A stretch of DNA of 8,597 nucleotides from Nitriliruptoraceae bacterium (GTDB lineage Bacteria > Actinomycetota > Nitriliruptoria > Nitriliruptorales > Nitriliruptoraceae). The stretch covers positions 1 to 8,597 of the forward strand of contig SLLJ01000140.1 in the NCBI GenBank assembly GCA_007134165.1, written 5' to 3'. Of this stretch, positions 1 through 5,237 are shown in pieces. A model generated the notes under the pieces. That model worked only from the letters and a program-made list of their open reading frames with translations, made no database searches and was not told where the DNA came from. Position numbers and translations under genes: made by a program. The first letter of the stretch is position 1. Each line of letters begins with the position of its first letter.

Positions 1-2
1 CC

Positions 3-116
3 CACGCGCACGGCACCGACGGCGTGCACTTCTACACCCGCGGCAAGGTCGTCACCTCCCGCTGGCTCGACCCCAGCCACGGCGGCCTCAACCTCGGCTT
101 CCCCCAACACGACTGA
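3..116 (+). CDS. C-terminal end of an unidentified protein, possibly an SGNH/GDSL-type hydrolase (partial)
   Basis: The left edge of the window cuts this gene; the last 37 codons and a TGA stop are visible. The tail contains the segment TDGVHFYTRGKVVTSRWLDP. A D-G-V-H-F core followed by a short helix ending in W-L resembles the C-terminal Asp-x-x-His block of SGNH/GDSL hydrolases, where the Asp and His belong to the catalytic triad. The rest of the domain, including the GDS nucleophile block, lies outside the window, so this is a hint and not an identification. The last residues (GLNLGFPQHD) form a short Gly-rich tail. Only 13 bases separate its stop from the next start on the same strand, so the two genes may be co-transcribed. 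The reading frame is preferred because it is open from the edge, has mostly G/C third positions, and ends just before a recognisable gene. Confidence 0.55.
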   Translation, partial: HAHGTDGVHFYTRGKVVTSRWLDPSHGGLNLGFPQHD

Positions 117-129
117 CCCGCAGGCGCTC

Positions 130-978
130 ATGCCCGTCCAGCCCGACGAACGCGACGCCGGCGACGACCCGTGCGTGGCGGTTCCCGCGCGCCCGGCGGC
201 GGCGCACTGGTCGCGGGCGCTGGCGGGCTGGGCTGTGCCCGACCACCTCGAGGTGGCGTCCACCGCACGGGGTCCGATGCGCTTCGACGTCGCGCGCTTC
301 GCCCGCATCGCCGAGCATGCGCTGCGCATCGACGGCCCGTCACGACAGCGCGCGAGCGAGGTCCTCGAGGCCGGGGGGGCGGTGCTCGACGTCGGCTGCG
401 GGGCGGGCGCGGGCAGCCTGCCGCTGGTGCCGCCCGCCGGCCACCTGGTCGGCCTCGACCTGCAGCCCGACATGCTGGCCGCGTTCGCGGCGCGGGCCCG
501 GGCGCTCGGCGCCGAGGCCACCACCATCGAGGGCCGCTGGCCCGACGACGTGGGGCGGGTCCCCGAGGTCGACGTGGTCGTGTGCCACCACGTCGTCTAC
601 GGGGCGCCCGAGCTCGCCACCTTCGCGCACGCGCTGGCCGCACCGGCCCGCCGTCGGGTCGTGATCGAGCTCACCCGTCGCCACCCGCTGACGTGGCTGA
701 CGCCCTTCTGGGTGGCGCTGCACGGCATCGAACGGCCCACCGAGCCCAGCTCCGATCACGCTGCCGCGGTGCTCGCCGAGGTGGGCCTGCCGGTGGTGGT
801 CGAGCACTGGGACAAGCCGCGCCCGGCCGAGGTCGAGGACTCCGACGAGCAGGTGCGCTTCGTGCGCGACCGGCTGCGGCTCGGCCCGGAGCGCGACGAG
901 GAGATCCGGGCGTTGCTGGCCGCACATCCGCAGCCGGCGCACCGCGAGGTCACCACGCTGTGGTGGGACGTGGGCTGA
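130..978 (+). CDS. Class I SAM-dependent methyltransferase
   Basis: This 282-residue cytosolic protein has a Rossmann-like methyltransferase fold. Motif I, VLDVGCGAGAGSLPL, is at about residues 85-99. The acidic strand-2 segment GLDLQPDML (about 108-116) should contact the SAM ribose through D110. A motif IV-like strand, DVVVCHHVVYGAPEL (about 148-162), and a later VVIELTRR strand complete the core. The N-terminal stretch HWSRALAGWAVPDHL (about 26-40) recalls the W..L..WA(I/V)P segment that opens many actinobacterial methyltransferases of unknown substrate, which supports the ATG at 130 over the internal Met at residue 50. The ribosome binding site is weak (an AGG 6 bases upstream). The start lies 13 bases after the preceding stop, so the gene may be the second cistron of a transcript. 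The substrate cannot be told; nothing nearby suggests rRNA, tRNA or natural-product modification. Confidence 0.85.
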   Translation: MPVQPDERDAGDDPCVAVPARPAAAHWSRALAGWAVPDHLEVASTARGPMRFDVARFARIAEHALRIDGPSRQRASEVLEAGGAVLDVGCGAGAGSLPLVPPAGHLVGLDLQPDMLAAFAARARALGAEATTIEGRWPDDVGRVPEVDVVVCHHVVYGAPELATFAHALAAPARRRVVIELTRRHPLTWLTPFWVALHGIERPTEPSSDHAAAVLAEVGLPVVVEHWDKPRPAEVEDSDEQVRFVRDRLRLGPERDEEIRALLAAHPQPAHREVTTLWWDVG

Positions 979-992
979 CACCGGACGCCGGG

Positions 993-1007
993 GGTGGCCG
1001 GGCCACC
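993..1007 (+). terminator. GC-rich hairpin after the methyltransferase gene, possible terminator
   Basis: GGTGGCC-G-GGCCACC is a perfect 7-1-7 inverted repeat, practically a 6-bp stem with a 3-base loop, 15 bases after the methyltransferase stop. It has no T-tract, so it is not a classical intrinsic terminator, but GC-only hairpins are common at gene ends in high-GC Actinomycetota. It would separate the methyltransferase from the regulated unit starting at 1109. Confidence 0.3.
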
Positions 1008-1053
1008 GCCCACGGCCTCGCGGGCTCGCCTGCCACCTCGCCACGCCCCACGA

Positions 1054-1080
1054 TTAGGAATGATTCCTATTTTTGATAGG
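1054..1080 (+). promoter_or_regulatory. Fur/Zur-type operator candidate: AT-rich 7-1-7 palindrome with a third half-site
   Basis: Bases 1055-1069 read TAGGAATGATTCCTA, a perfect 7-1-7 inverted repeat (TAGGAAT, G, ATTCCTA). Fur-family operators share this geometry and the central AATnATT, as in the Fur model TGATAATnATTATCA and the actinobacterial Zur-type TGAAAATnATTTTCA. A second repeat overlaps it: CCTAT (1066-1070), five bases, ATAGG (1076-1080), giving three half-sites in a row. The 27-base block is about 30 percent G+C in very GC-rich surroundings. It starts 55 bases before the flavoprotein ATG. It is not an IdeR/DtxR box by spacing: TTAGG to CCTA is 7 bases apart here against 9 in the IdeR consensus. 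Metal-dependent repression is inferred; iron and zinc cannot be told apart from the box. Confidence 0.6.
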
Positions 1081-1082
1081 CT
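1054..1082 (+). promoter_or_regulatory. Candidate promoter of the flavoprotein-FeoB-like unit
   Basis: TAGGCT (1077-1082) fits the TANNNT form of actinobacterial -10 elements. TTAGGA (1054-1059), 17 bases upstream, is a weak -35 match. A start near 1089 would give a leader of about 20 bases containing the AGGAG site. The palindrome covers the -35 and spacer, so a bound repressor would exclude RNA polymerase. The promoter call rests only on short motifs. Confidence 0.3.
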
Positions 1083-1108
1083 CCTTGACCCCGACCCAGG
1101 AGCCGCAG

Positions 1109-2230
1109 ATGGCCGCCTCCGACCAGATCCACGACGTCGTGATCGTGGGTGCCGGTCCCGCCGGCATCGGCGTGGCCGCCGCGCTGCGCCGCATCGGCGT
1201 ACAGCCCACCCTGATCGACCGCACCGGCATCGGCGCTTCCTTCACCGCCTGGCCCGAATCGATGCGCCTGATCTCCCCGTCGTTCACCTCCAACCAGTTC
1301 GGCCTGGTCGACCTGAATGCCGTCACGCCCAACACCTCGCCGGCGCTGAGCCTGCTCGAGCAGCATCCGACCGGGGTGCAGTACGCGCAGTACCTGCGCA
1401 TGGTCGCCGACCTCGAGGGGCTGAGGGTGCGTCGCGGTATCACCGTGCGCGACGTGTGCCCCGACGGCGGGAACCTGCTGGTCGAGGCCGACTTCCAGGC
1501 GGCGCTGCGGGCTCGCACGGTGGTCTGGGCCGCGGGCGAGGCCGGCGACCCGCGCCGCAACGGATTCCCCGGCGCCGAGCGCTGCGTGCCGACCATCGCC
1601 GTGCGTCAGTGGGACCAGCATCCCGGCGGCGAGGTGGTCGTGGTCGGCGGGTTCGAGTCGGGCATCGACGCCGCGGTCAACCTGGTGGCCCGGGGCCGAC
1701 GGGTCACCGTGCTCGACCACCACCAGCCGTGGGCCACCGTCGACCCCGACCCGTCGCGCACCCTGTCCCCCTACACCCGCTCCCGCCTGCGGGAGGCCAC
1801 CGCCACCGGCCACCTCGACCTCGTGGGCGACGTCCACGTCGCCGCCGTGAACGCGCAGGCTCCCGGCTACGAGGTCCTCACCGACGACGGGCGGAGCTGG
1901 CGCTCGGAGGGTCCGCCGCTGCTTGCCACCGGCTTCGAGGGGTCGCTGCGTCAGGTCGCCCACCGCTTCGTCTGGGACGCCGACGGCCTGGTCGAGGTGA
2001 CCGAGCAGGCCGACGAGTCGACCCTCACCCCGGGGCTGTTCCTCGCCGGGCCGATGCTCAGCCACCGTGGGGCGAGCTTCTGCTTCATCTACAAGTTCCG
2101 TCAGCGCTTCGGGGTGGTCGCCCGCGCGATCGGGCAGCGGCTCGGGATCGACACCTCGCCGCTGGAGGCGCTGCGCGCGCCGGGCTTCCTGCTCGACGAC
2201 CTCTCCTGCTGCGAGGACTGCGCATGCTGA
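1109..2230 (+). CDS. NAD(P)/FAD-dependent oxidoreductase with a C-terminal cysteine cluster
   Basis: This 373-residue flavoprotein has two dinucleotide-binding folds. The FAD fold opens with DVVIVGAGPAGIG (about 9-21), and an internal GGFESGID (about 180-187) begins the second, presumably NAD(P)H-binding, fold. ATGF (273-276) is the usual closing FAD-contact strand, and LFLAGP (310-315) precedes the C-terminal FAD-binding segment. The overall form resembles thioredoxin-reductase-like and YpdA-like flavoproteins, but no CxxC redox pair lies between the folds. Instead the protein ends in SCCEDCAC, with four cysteines (367, 368, 371, 373) in the last seven residues, suited to metal binding or thiol relay. 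The ATG at 1109 is chosen over an upstream in-frame TTG at 1073 because AGGAG (1098-1102) lies 6 bases before it. The gene follows the Fur-like box and overlaps the FeoB-like gene by 7 bases (ATGCTGA), so the two are translationally coupled. A ferric reductase or metal-handover role is inference. Confidence 0.85.
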   Translation: MAASDQIHDVVIVGAGPAGIGVAAALRRIGVQPTLIDRTGIGASFTAWPESMRLISPSFTSNQFGLVDLNAVTPNTSPALSLLEQHPTGVQYAQYLRMVADLEGLRVRRGITVRDVCPDGGNLLVEADFQAALRARTVVWAAGEAGDPRRNGFPGAERCVPTIAVRQWDQHPGGEVVVVGGFESGIDAAVNLVARGRRVTVLDHHQPWATVDPDPSRTLSPYTRSRLREATATGHLDLVGDVHVAAVNAQAPGYEVLTDDGRSWRSEGPPLLATGFEGSLRQVAHRFVWDADGLVEVTEQADESTLTPGLFLAGPMLSHRGASFCFIYKFRQRFGVVARAIGQRLGIDTSPLEALRAPGFLLDDLSCCEDCAC

Positions 2231-3954
2231 GCGACGACGAACCACGCGACCCGCACGAGGCGGCCGACGTCCCGGCCGACGACCCGGCCGGCGAACCCGG
2301 AGGCACGGCCGGCACCGGCACCCAGGCACCCCCGCGGCAGCTGGTGCTGTGCGGCGTGGAGAGCAGCGGCAAGTCGAGCCTGGCCGCCGGGCTGGCCGGT
2401 GGCCCCGCCCGCGAGGTGGCCAACTACCGGGGCTCGACCGTGGCGGTGCACCACCGACGGCTCGACGACGTCGAGGTGGTGGACACCCCCGGCATCGTGC
2501 GCGGCTCCGACAGCGCGACCACCGCCGCGGCGATCGACGCGCTCGAGCACGCCCAGGTCGTGGTCGTGGTCGCCCAGGCCACCCGCGTCGACGACGACCT
2601 GGCCACCCTGCTGCCGCTGGTGGCCGGCCGTCGGGGCCTGATCGTGCTCAGCTTCGCCGACCGGATCGACGCCGCCTCCGCCGCCCGGGGTCGCCTGCGG
2701 CTGCAGGCGGCCAGCGGCGTGCCCGTGGTCACACTCGACGCCCGCCACCTCGACGACGAGGACCGCGGGGCGCTGCTCGCCGCCGCGGCACAGGCCGCTG
2801 AGCTGCCCGCCGAGGCCCCGCGGCTGGGCTGGCTGGTGGAGCCGCGGCCCGGGCTGCTCGAGCACCGGGGGGTCGGCGCATGGGTCGCAGCGGCGCTGCT
2901 GCTCGCCCCGGCACTGGCCGCCGTGCTCGCCGCCAACGAGCTCGCCGGACTCGTCGAGCCGTGGGTCGAGCAGCTGCTCGATCCGCTGGTCGGCCGGGCC
3001 GACACGCTGCCGGCCCTGCCCGCCGGCCTGCTCGCGGGCGAGTACGGGTTGGTCACCATGTTCCCGCTGCTGTTCGTCTGGGCCGCGCCGACGGTGGTGA
3101 TCTACGCCCTGCTGCTCGGCGCCTACAAGGCCAGCGGCCTCCTCGACCGCCTGACCGCCGCCGTGCACCCGCTGGTCCGTCCGCTGGGGGTGGCCGGCCG
3201 CGACGTCGTGCGCGTGCTGATGGGCCTGGGCTGCAACGTGCCGGCGGTGATCTCCACGCGCAGTTGCTCGTCGTGCACCCGGGACACCACGATCTCCGCG
3301 ATCGCGTTCGGCTCGGCGTGCTCGTATCAGCTCGGAGCCACGCTGGCGGTGTTCGCCGCGGTCGGACGCCCGGGGCTGGTCGTCCCGTTCCTCGCCTACC
3401 TGCTGCTCACCACCCTGGTGTTCACCCGGCTGGTGTCCGAACCGATCGCCCGCGACCGGACCAACCTGCTCGTGCTCGAGCGCCGCGTGTTCCTGCAGCG
3501 TCCGCGCCGCACCGACATCTGGCGCGAGGCATCCACCGCGATCCGCCAGTTCTTCGGCACGGCCGTGCCGATCTTCCTCGGCATCACGCTGATCGCGGCG
3601 CTGCTGGCCGTCACCGGGGTGCTCGACGCCATCGGGGACGCGCTCGCACCGGCCATGGCGCTGCTGCGACTGCCGGGCGATGCCGCCCTGGCGGTGGTGC
3701 TCGCCTCGGTGCGCAAGGACGGACTGCTGCTGCTGGGCTCAGATGCCGTCGCCCCCGGACTGGACGGGCTGCAGGTGCTGACCGGCGTCTACCTCGCCGG
3801 CGTGTTGGTGCCCTGCCTGGTCACCGCCCTGACCATCGCCCGCGAACGCTCCCCGGGCTTCGCCGCCCGGCTGCTGGCCCGCCAGGGCCTGGCGGCGGTG
3901 GCCTTCACCGCCGTGCTGGCCTGGGGCGGCGCCTGGCTGCTCGGGCTGCGCTGA
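2224..3954 (+). CDS. FeoB-like membrane GTPase / divalent metal permease, divergent
   Basis: This 576-residue protein combines a cytosolic G-domain with a polytopic membrane domain, the layout of the Fe(II) transporter FeoB. After an acidic, Pro/Gly-rich N-terminal tail (1-38) come the P-loop GVESSGKSSL (44-53), a switch segment NYRGSTV (67-73, compare N-x-x-G-V-T-V of FeoB) and DTPG (87-90). The G4 position reads SFAD (143-146), where FeoB normally has NxxD, so guanine specificity may be relaxed. The membrane part holds the FeoB gate signature GLGCNVPAVISTR (334-346) and, in the second half, a VRKDG segment (496-500) at the place of the second gate. By eye I see about eight hydrophobic segments between 219 and 573. 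It is shorter than typical FeoB (often above 650) and seems to lack most of the helical GDI spacer. Odd features are CSSC (348-351) and GSACSYQLG (363-371) directly after the gate. The ATG overlaps the flavoprotein stop. Fe(II) is the likeliest cargo, but another divalent metal is possible. Confidence 0.8.
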   Translation: MLSDDEPRDPHEAADVPADDPAGEPGGTAGTGTQAPPRQLVLCGVESSGKSSLAAGLAGGPAREVANYRGSTVAVHHRRLDDVEVVDTPGIVRGSDSATTAAAIDALEHAQVVVVVAQATRVDDDLATLLPLVAGRRGLIVLSFADRIDAASAARGRLRLQAASGVPVVTLDARHLDDEDRGALLAAAAQAAELPAEAPRLGWLVEPRPGLLEHRGVGAWVAAALLLAPALAAVLAANELAGLVEPWVEQLLDPLVGRADTLPALPAGLLAGEYGLVTMFPLLFVWAAPTVVIYALLLGAYKASGLLDRLTAAVHPLVRPLGVAGRDVVRVLMGLGCNVPAVISTRSCSSCTRDTTISAIAFGSACSYQLGATLAVFAAVGRPGLVVPFLAYLLLTTLVFTRLVSEPIARDRTNLLVLERRVFLQRPRRTDIWREASTAIRQFFGTAVPIFLGITLIAALLAVTGVLDAIGDALAPAMALLRLPGDAALAVVLASVRKDGLLLLGSDAVAPGLDGLQVLTGVYLAGVLVPCLVTALTIARERSPGFAARLLARQGLAAVAFTAVLAWGGAWLLGLR

Positions 3955-3986
3955 ACCCGCGCTGCGCTGAACCCGCGCTGCGCTGA
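3945..3986 (+). repeat. 16-bp tandem repeat across the FeoB-like stop codon
   Basis: GCTGCGCTGAACCCGC occurs at 3945-3960 and 3961-3976, followed by the first 10 bases of a third copy (3977-3986). The first copy contains the last codons and the TGA of the FeoB-like gene, so the stop context (CTG CGC TGA) is repeated downstream. It looks like recent slippage or unequal duplication. It adds no coding sequence. Confidence 0.9.
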
Positions 3987-3990
3987 GCCT

Positions 3991-4067
3991 CCCGACCCCT
4001 GTCCCACCCGACCCGGCCCACCCGGTCCATCCGACCCCGGACCCACCCGACCCTCCCGACCCGACCC
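3991..4067 (+). other. C-tract-rich spacer; G-quadruplex potential on the - strand
   Basis: The spacer between the FeoB-like gene and the small gene has fourteen runs of three or more C in 77 bases, mostly spaced as CCCGACCC and CCCACCC. The complementary strand therefore reads as repeated GGG runs with 1-4 base loops, a textbook G-quadruplex pattern, while the + strand and its RNA are C-rich and G-poor. This composition would also suit Rho loading on the transcript. The possible roles are attenuation between the permease gene and the small gene, or simple low-complexity expansion. No convincing ORF lies here. Confidence 0.65.
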
Positions 4068-4085
4068 AAGCTGAGGAGCCATCCC

Positions 4086-4274
4086 ATGTCCGACCTGTCC
4101 CGCTTTGCCACCAGCACGCTGGCCGACGCGACCGCGCACGTCATCGCGCCGTCGCGCACCGTCGAGCACGCCGAGGTCCAGTACTGCGTCTCCTCCGGCT
4201 ACGTGCGCATCACCGCACCCGGCGCCGGCACCCTGATCACCCACATCTCCAACGTGGTGCTCGAGACGACCTGA
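4086..4274 (+). CDS. Small protein of unknown function following the FeoB-like gene
   Basis: A 62-residue protein that I do not recognise. It starts at an ATG with a strong GAGGAG site (4073-4078) 7 bases upstream, which is the main reason to call it a gene. The N-terminal third (SRFATSTLADATAHVIAP) looks helical. The C-terminal half (VQYCVSSGYVRITAPGAGTL, then ITHISNVVLE) alternates as beta strands with a Gly/Pro turn. It has one Cys (34) and three His (18, 28, 53), no signal peptide and no membrane segment. Its size and position after a FeoB-like gene invite comparison with the accessory proteins FeoA and FeoC, but I see neither a clear FeoA SH3-like pattern nor a FeoC winged-helix or cysteine motif. 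The alternatives are a regulator or chaperone of the permease, a peptide precursor, or an unrelated gene with its own promoter. Being preceded by a 131-base repetitive spacer, it may be expressed at a different level from the two upstream genes. Confidence 0.7.
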   Translation: MSDLSRFATSTLADATAHVIAPSRTVEHAEVQYCVSSGYVRITAPGAGTLITHISNVVLETT

Positions 4275-4299
4275 CCGGCCGGCGCTCCGCCCGGGCGAG

Positions 4300-4305
4300 T
4301 ACCGT
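4300..4305 (+). promoter_or_regulatory. Possible -10 element of a leaderless mntA transcript
   Basis: TACCGT fits TANNNT and ends 7 bases before the ATG at 4312. No ribosome binding site is visible in front of that ATG. This arrangement is typical of leaderless transcripts in Actinomycetota, where transcription begins at the A of ATG. No good -35 is present at the normal spacing. The short motif makes this tentative. Confidence 0.35.
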
Positions 4306-4311
4306 GCCGGC

Positions 4312-4710
4312 ATGGACGACGACGATGCCCGCCTCGAGGCGCTGAGCGCCGCCGCGGCCCGCCACCCGGGGCTGCAGGTGCTGGTCCTGCACGGCTCGCG
4401 GGCCCGGGGCGAGGCCCGCGCCGGCTCCGACTGGGACCTGGCCTGCCTCGGATCCGACGAGCTGGACTTCGGCGCACTCCACGTCACGGCGGTGACCGTA
4501 CTGGGGACCGACGCCGTCGACCTCGTCGACCTCGAGCGAGCCTCGGCACTGCTGCGCTTCCGCGCCGCGCGTGACGGACGCTGCCTGTTCGAAGACCGGG
4601 CGGGCCGGCACCTGGACTTCGTGCTCGCCGCCACGCATTTCTGGTGCGACGCCGGCCCGATCATCCGCCGCGCGCAGCAGTCGGTGCTCGCGGACCTGGG
4701 TCCGCGATGA
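4312..4710 (+). CDS. mntA: MntA-type minimal nucleotidyltransferase, antitoxin of a HEPN/MNT pair
   Basis: This 132-residue protein has the minimal nucleotidyltransferase signature GSRARGEARAGSDWDL (28-43), the GSxARG...SDxDL motif of the DNA polymerase beta superfamily. Asp40 and Asp42 are the expected Mg2+ ligands. A third acidic position probably lies in AVDLVDLERAS (68-78), where family members carry a conserved vDLvDL segment. In characterised MntA/HepT systems the enzyme inactivates the HEPN toxin by adding AMP to a tyrosine beside its RNase site; that role is transferred here by homology and by the adjacent HepT-like gene, with which it shares an ATGA overlap. The catalytic motif appears intact. 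The start at 4312 has no Shine-Dalgarno sequence but a TACCGT element 7 bases upstream, suggesting a leaderless message. The gene begins 37 bases after the small-protein gene, so partial read-through from the metal unit is possible. Confidence 0.87.
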   Translation: MDDDDARLEALSAAAARHPGLQVLVLHGSRARGEARAGSDWDLACLGSDELDFGALHVTAVTVLGTDAVDLVDLERASALLRFRAARDGRCLFEDRAGRHLDFVLAATHFWCDAGPIIRRAQQSVLADLGPR

Positions 4711-5141
4711 GCGGGCTCGACGCCGAGGTGCTCGCCGAGCGCACCGCCGCGGTGCAGCGCCACCTCGCCCGGGTCGAGCAGCGGCTGCCCACCGACCCCG
4801 ACGACCTGACCCCGGCATCCGACGCCACCGATGCGGTCGTCCTGCACCTGTGGCAGGCCGTGCAGGTTGTCATCGACCTGGCCGTGTCCGCCTGCGTCGC
4901 GCTCGGACTCGGGTCACCGCCCAACTACGCCAGTGCGTTGCGCCTGCTCGGCGAGCATGGGGTGATCGATCGCGACCTCGCCGAGCGGCTGGCACGAGCG
5001 GCGGGGCTGCGCAACCTCATCGTGCACAGCTACGCCGACCTCGACCTGCACCGCGTACATGCCGCCGCAACCCACGGTCCCGCGGATCTACGCGCGATGC
5101 TCGCCGCACTGCGCGACCGGATCGACACCCGGGAGGGCTGA
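4707..5141 (+). CDS. hepT: HepT-like HEPN ribonuclease toxin
   Basis: This 144-residue, mostly alpha-helical protein matches the DUF86/HepT-like HEPN family. The segment RNLIVHSY (102-109) fits the R-x4-H-x-Y motif: Arg102 and His107 would form the RNase centre at the dimer interface, and Tyr109 is the residue that the partner nucleotidyltransferase would modify. Helix-rich stretches upstream (VVLHLWQAVQVVIDLAVSAC, about 44-63) and the length agree with the family. The start overlaps the mntA stop as ATGA (4707-4710), so the antitoxin is translated first and the toxin by coupling. The pair is annotated as a type VII toxin-antitoxin candidate. The product should be a cytosolic RNase; its RNA target cannot be predicted. 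The gene ends convergently with the alpha/beta hydrolase, 87 bases away. Confidence 0.87.
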   Translation: MSGLDAEVLAERTAAVQRHLARVEQRLPTDPDDLTPASDATDAVVLHLWQAVQVVIDLAVSACVALGLGSPPNYASALRLLGEHGVIDRDLAERLARAAGLRNLIVHSYADLDLHRVHAAATHGPADLRAMLAALRDRIDTREG

Positions 5142-5159
5142 CCGGGCGTCAGTCGGTCG

Positions 5160-5204
5160 GTCGTCGGCTCGGCGGTCGTCGGCTCGGCGGTCGTCTGCTC
5201 GGCG
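5160..5204. repeat. 15-bp tandem repeat, three copies, between convergent genes
   Basis: GTCGTCGGCTCGGCG occurs at 5160-5174 and 5175-5189, with a third copy carrying one change (GTCGTCTGCTCGGCG) at 5190-5204. The period is a multiple of three, so it would expand a protein in frame (TTAEP on the - strand), but no real gene covers it. It lies just beyond the hydrolase stop and 18 bases after the hepT stop. Confidence 0.9.
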
Positions 5205-5209
5205 GGCGC

Positions 5210-5237
5210 CGGCGCAGCCGCCGTCGGCTCAGCGCCG
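5210..5237. terminator. Convergent-gene hairpin, possible bidirectional terminator
   Basis: CGGCGC-AGCCG (5210-5220), loop CCGT, then CGGCT and GCGCCG (5225-5229, 5232-5237) pair to an 11-bp stem with a two-base CA bulge. The hairpin covers the TGA of the hydrolase gene and sits in the short spacer between hepT and the hydrolase, where a terminator working in both directions would be useful. No T-tract follows on either strand. Confidence 0.45.

Noticed and set aside
1054..1069. IdeR/DtxR iron box
   Set aside because: TTAGG and CCTA half-sites are 7 bases apart, whereas the 19-bp IdeR/DtxR consensus needs 9. The 7-1-7 symmetry fits Fur-family sites better.
994..2223. Long open frame upstream of and in frame with the FeoB-like gene
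   Set aside because: It is an Arg/Pro-rich shadow of the flavoprotein gene. The FeoB-like start at 2224 overlaps the flavoprotein stop and precedes the P-loop at the proper distance.
2228..2230. TGA directly after the cysteine-rich flavoprotein tail, possible selenocysteine codon in a window with selDA
   Set aside because: Read-through would continue in a frame overlapped by the clearly coding FeoB-like gene and gives Arg/Pro-rich sequence with no conserved domain. The ATGCTGA overlap is a normal stop/start coupling.
3955..4085. Proline-rich small ORF in the C-tract spacer
   Set aside because: It is only the translation of CCCGACCC-type repeats, with no start signal, and ends in the ribosome binding site region of the next gene.
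3789..4847. Long - strand open frame across the spacer, small gene and mntA
   Set aside because: Low-complexity Arg/Ser/Gly translation opposite genes with strong motifs; no start signal; caused by high GC.
5160..5204. Repeat as a CRISPR array
   Set aside because: Fifteen-base units are directly abutting with no spacers.
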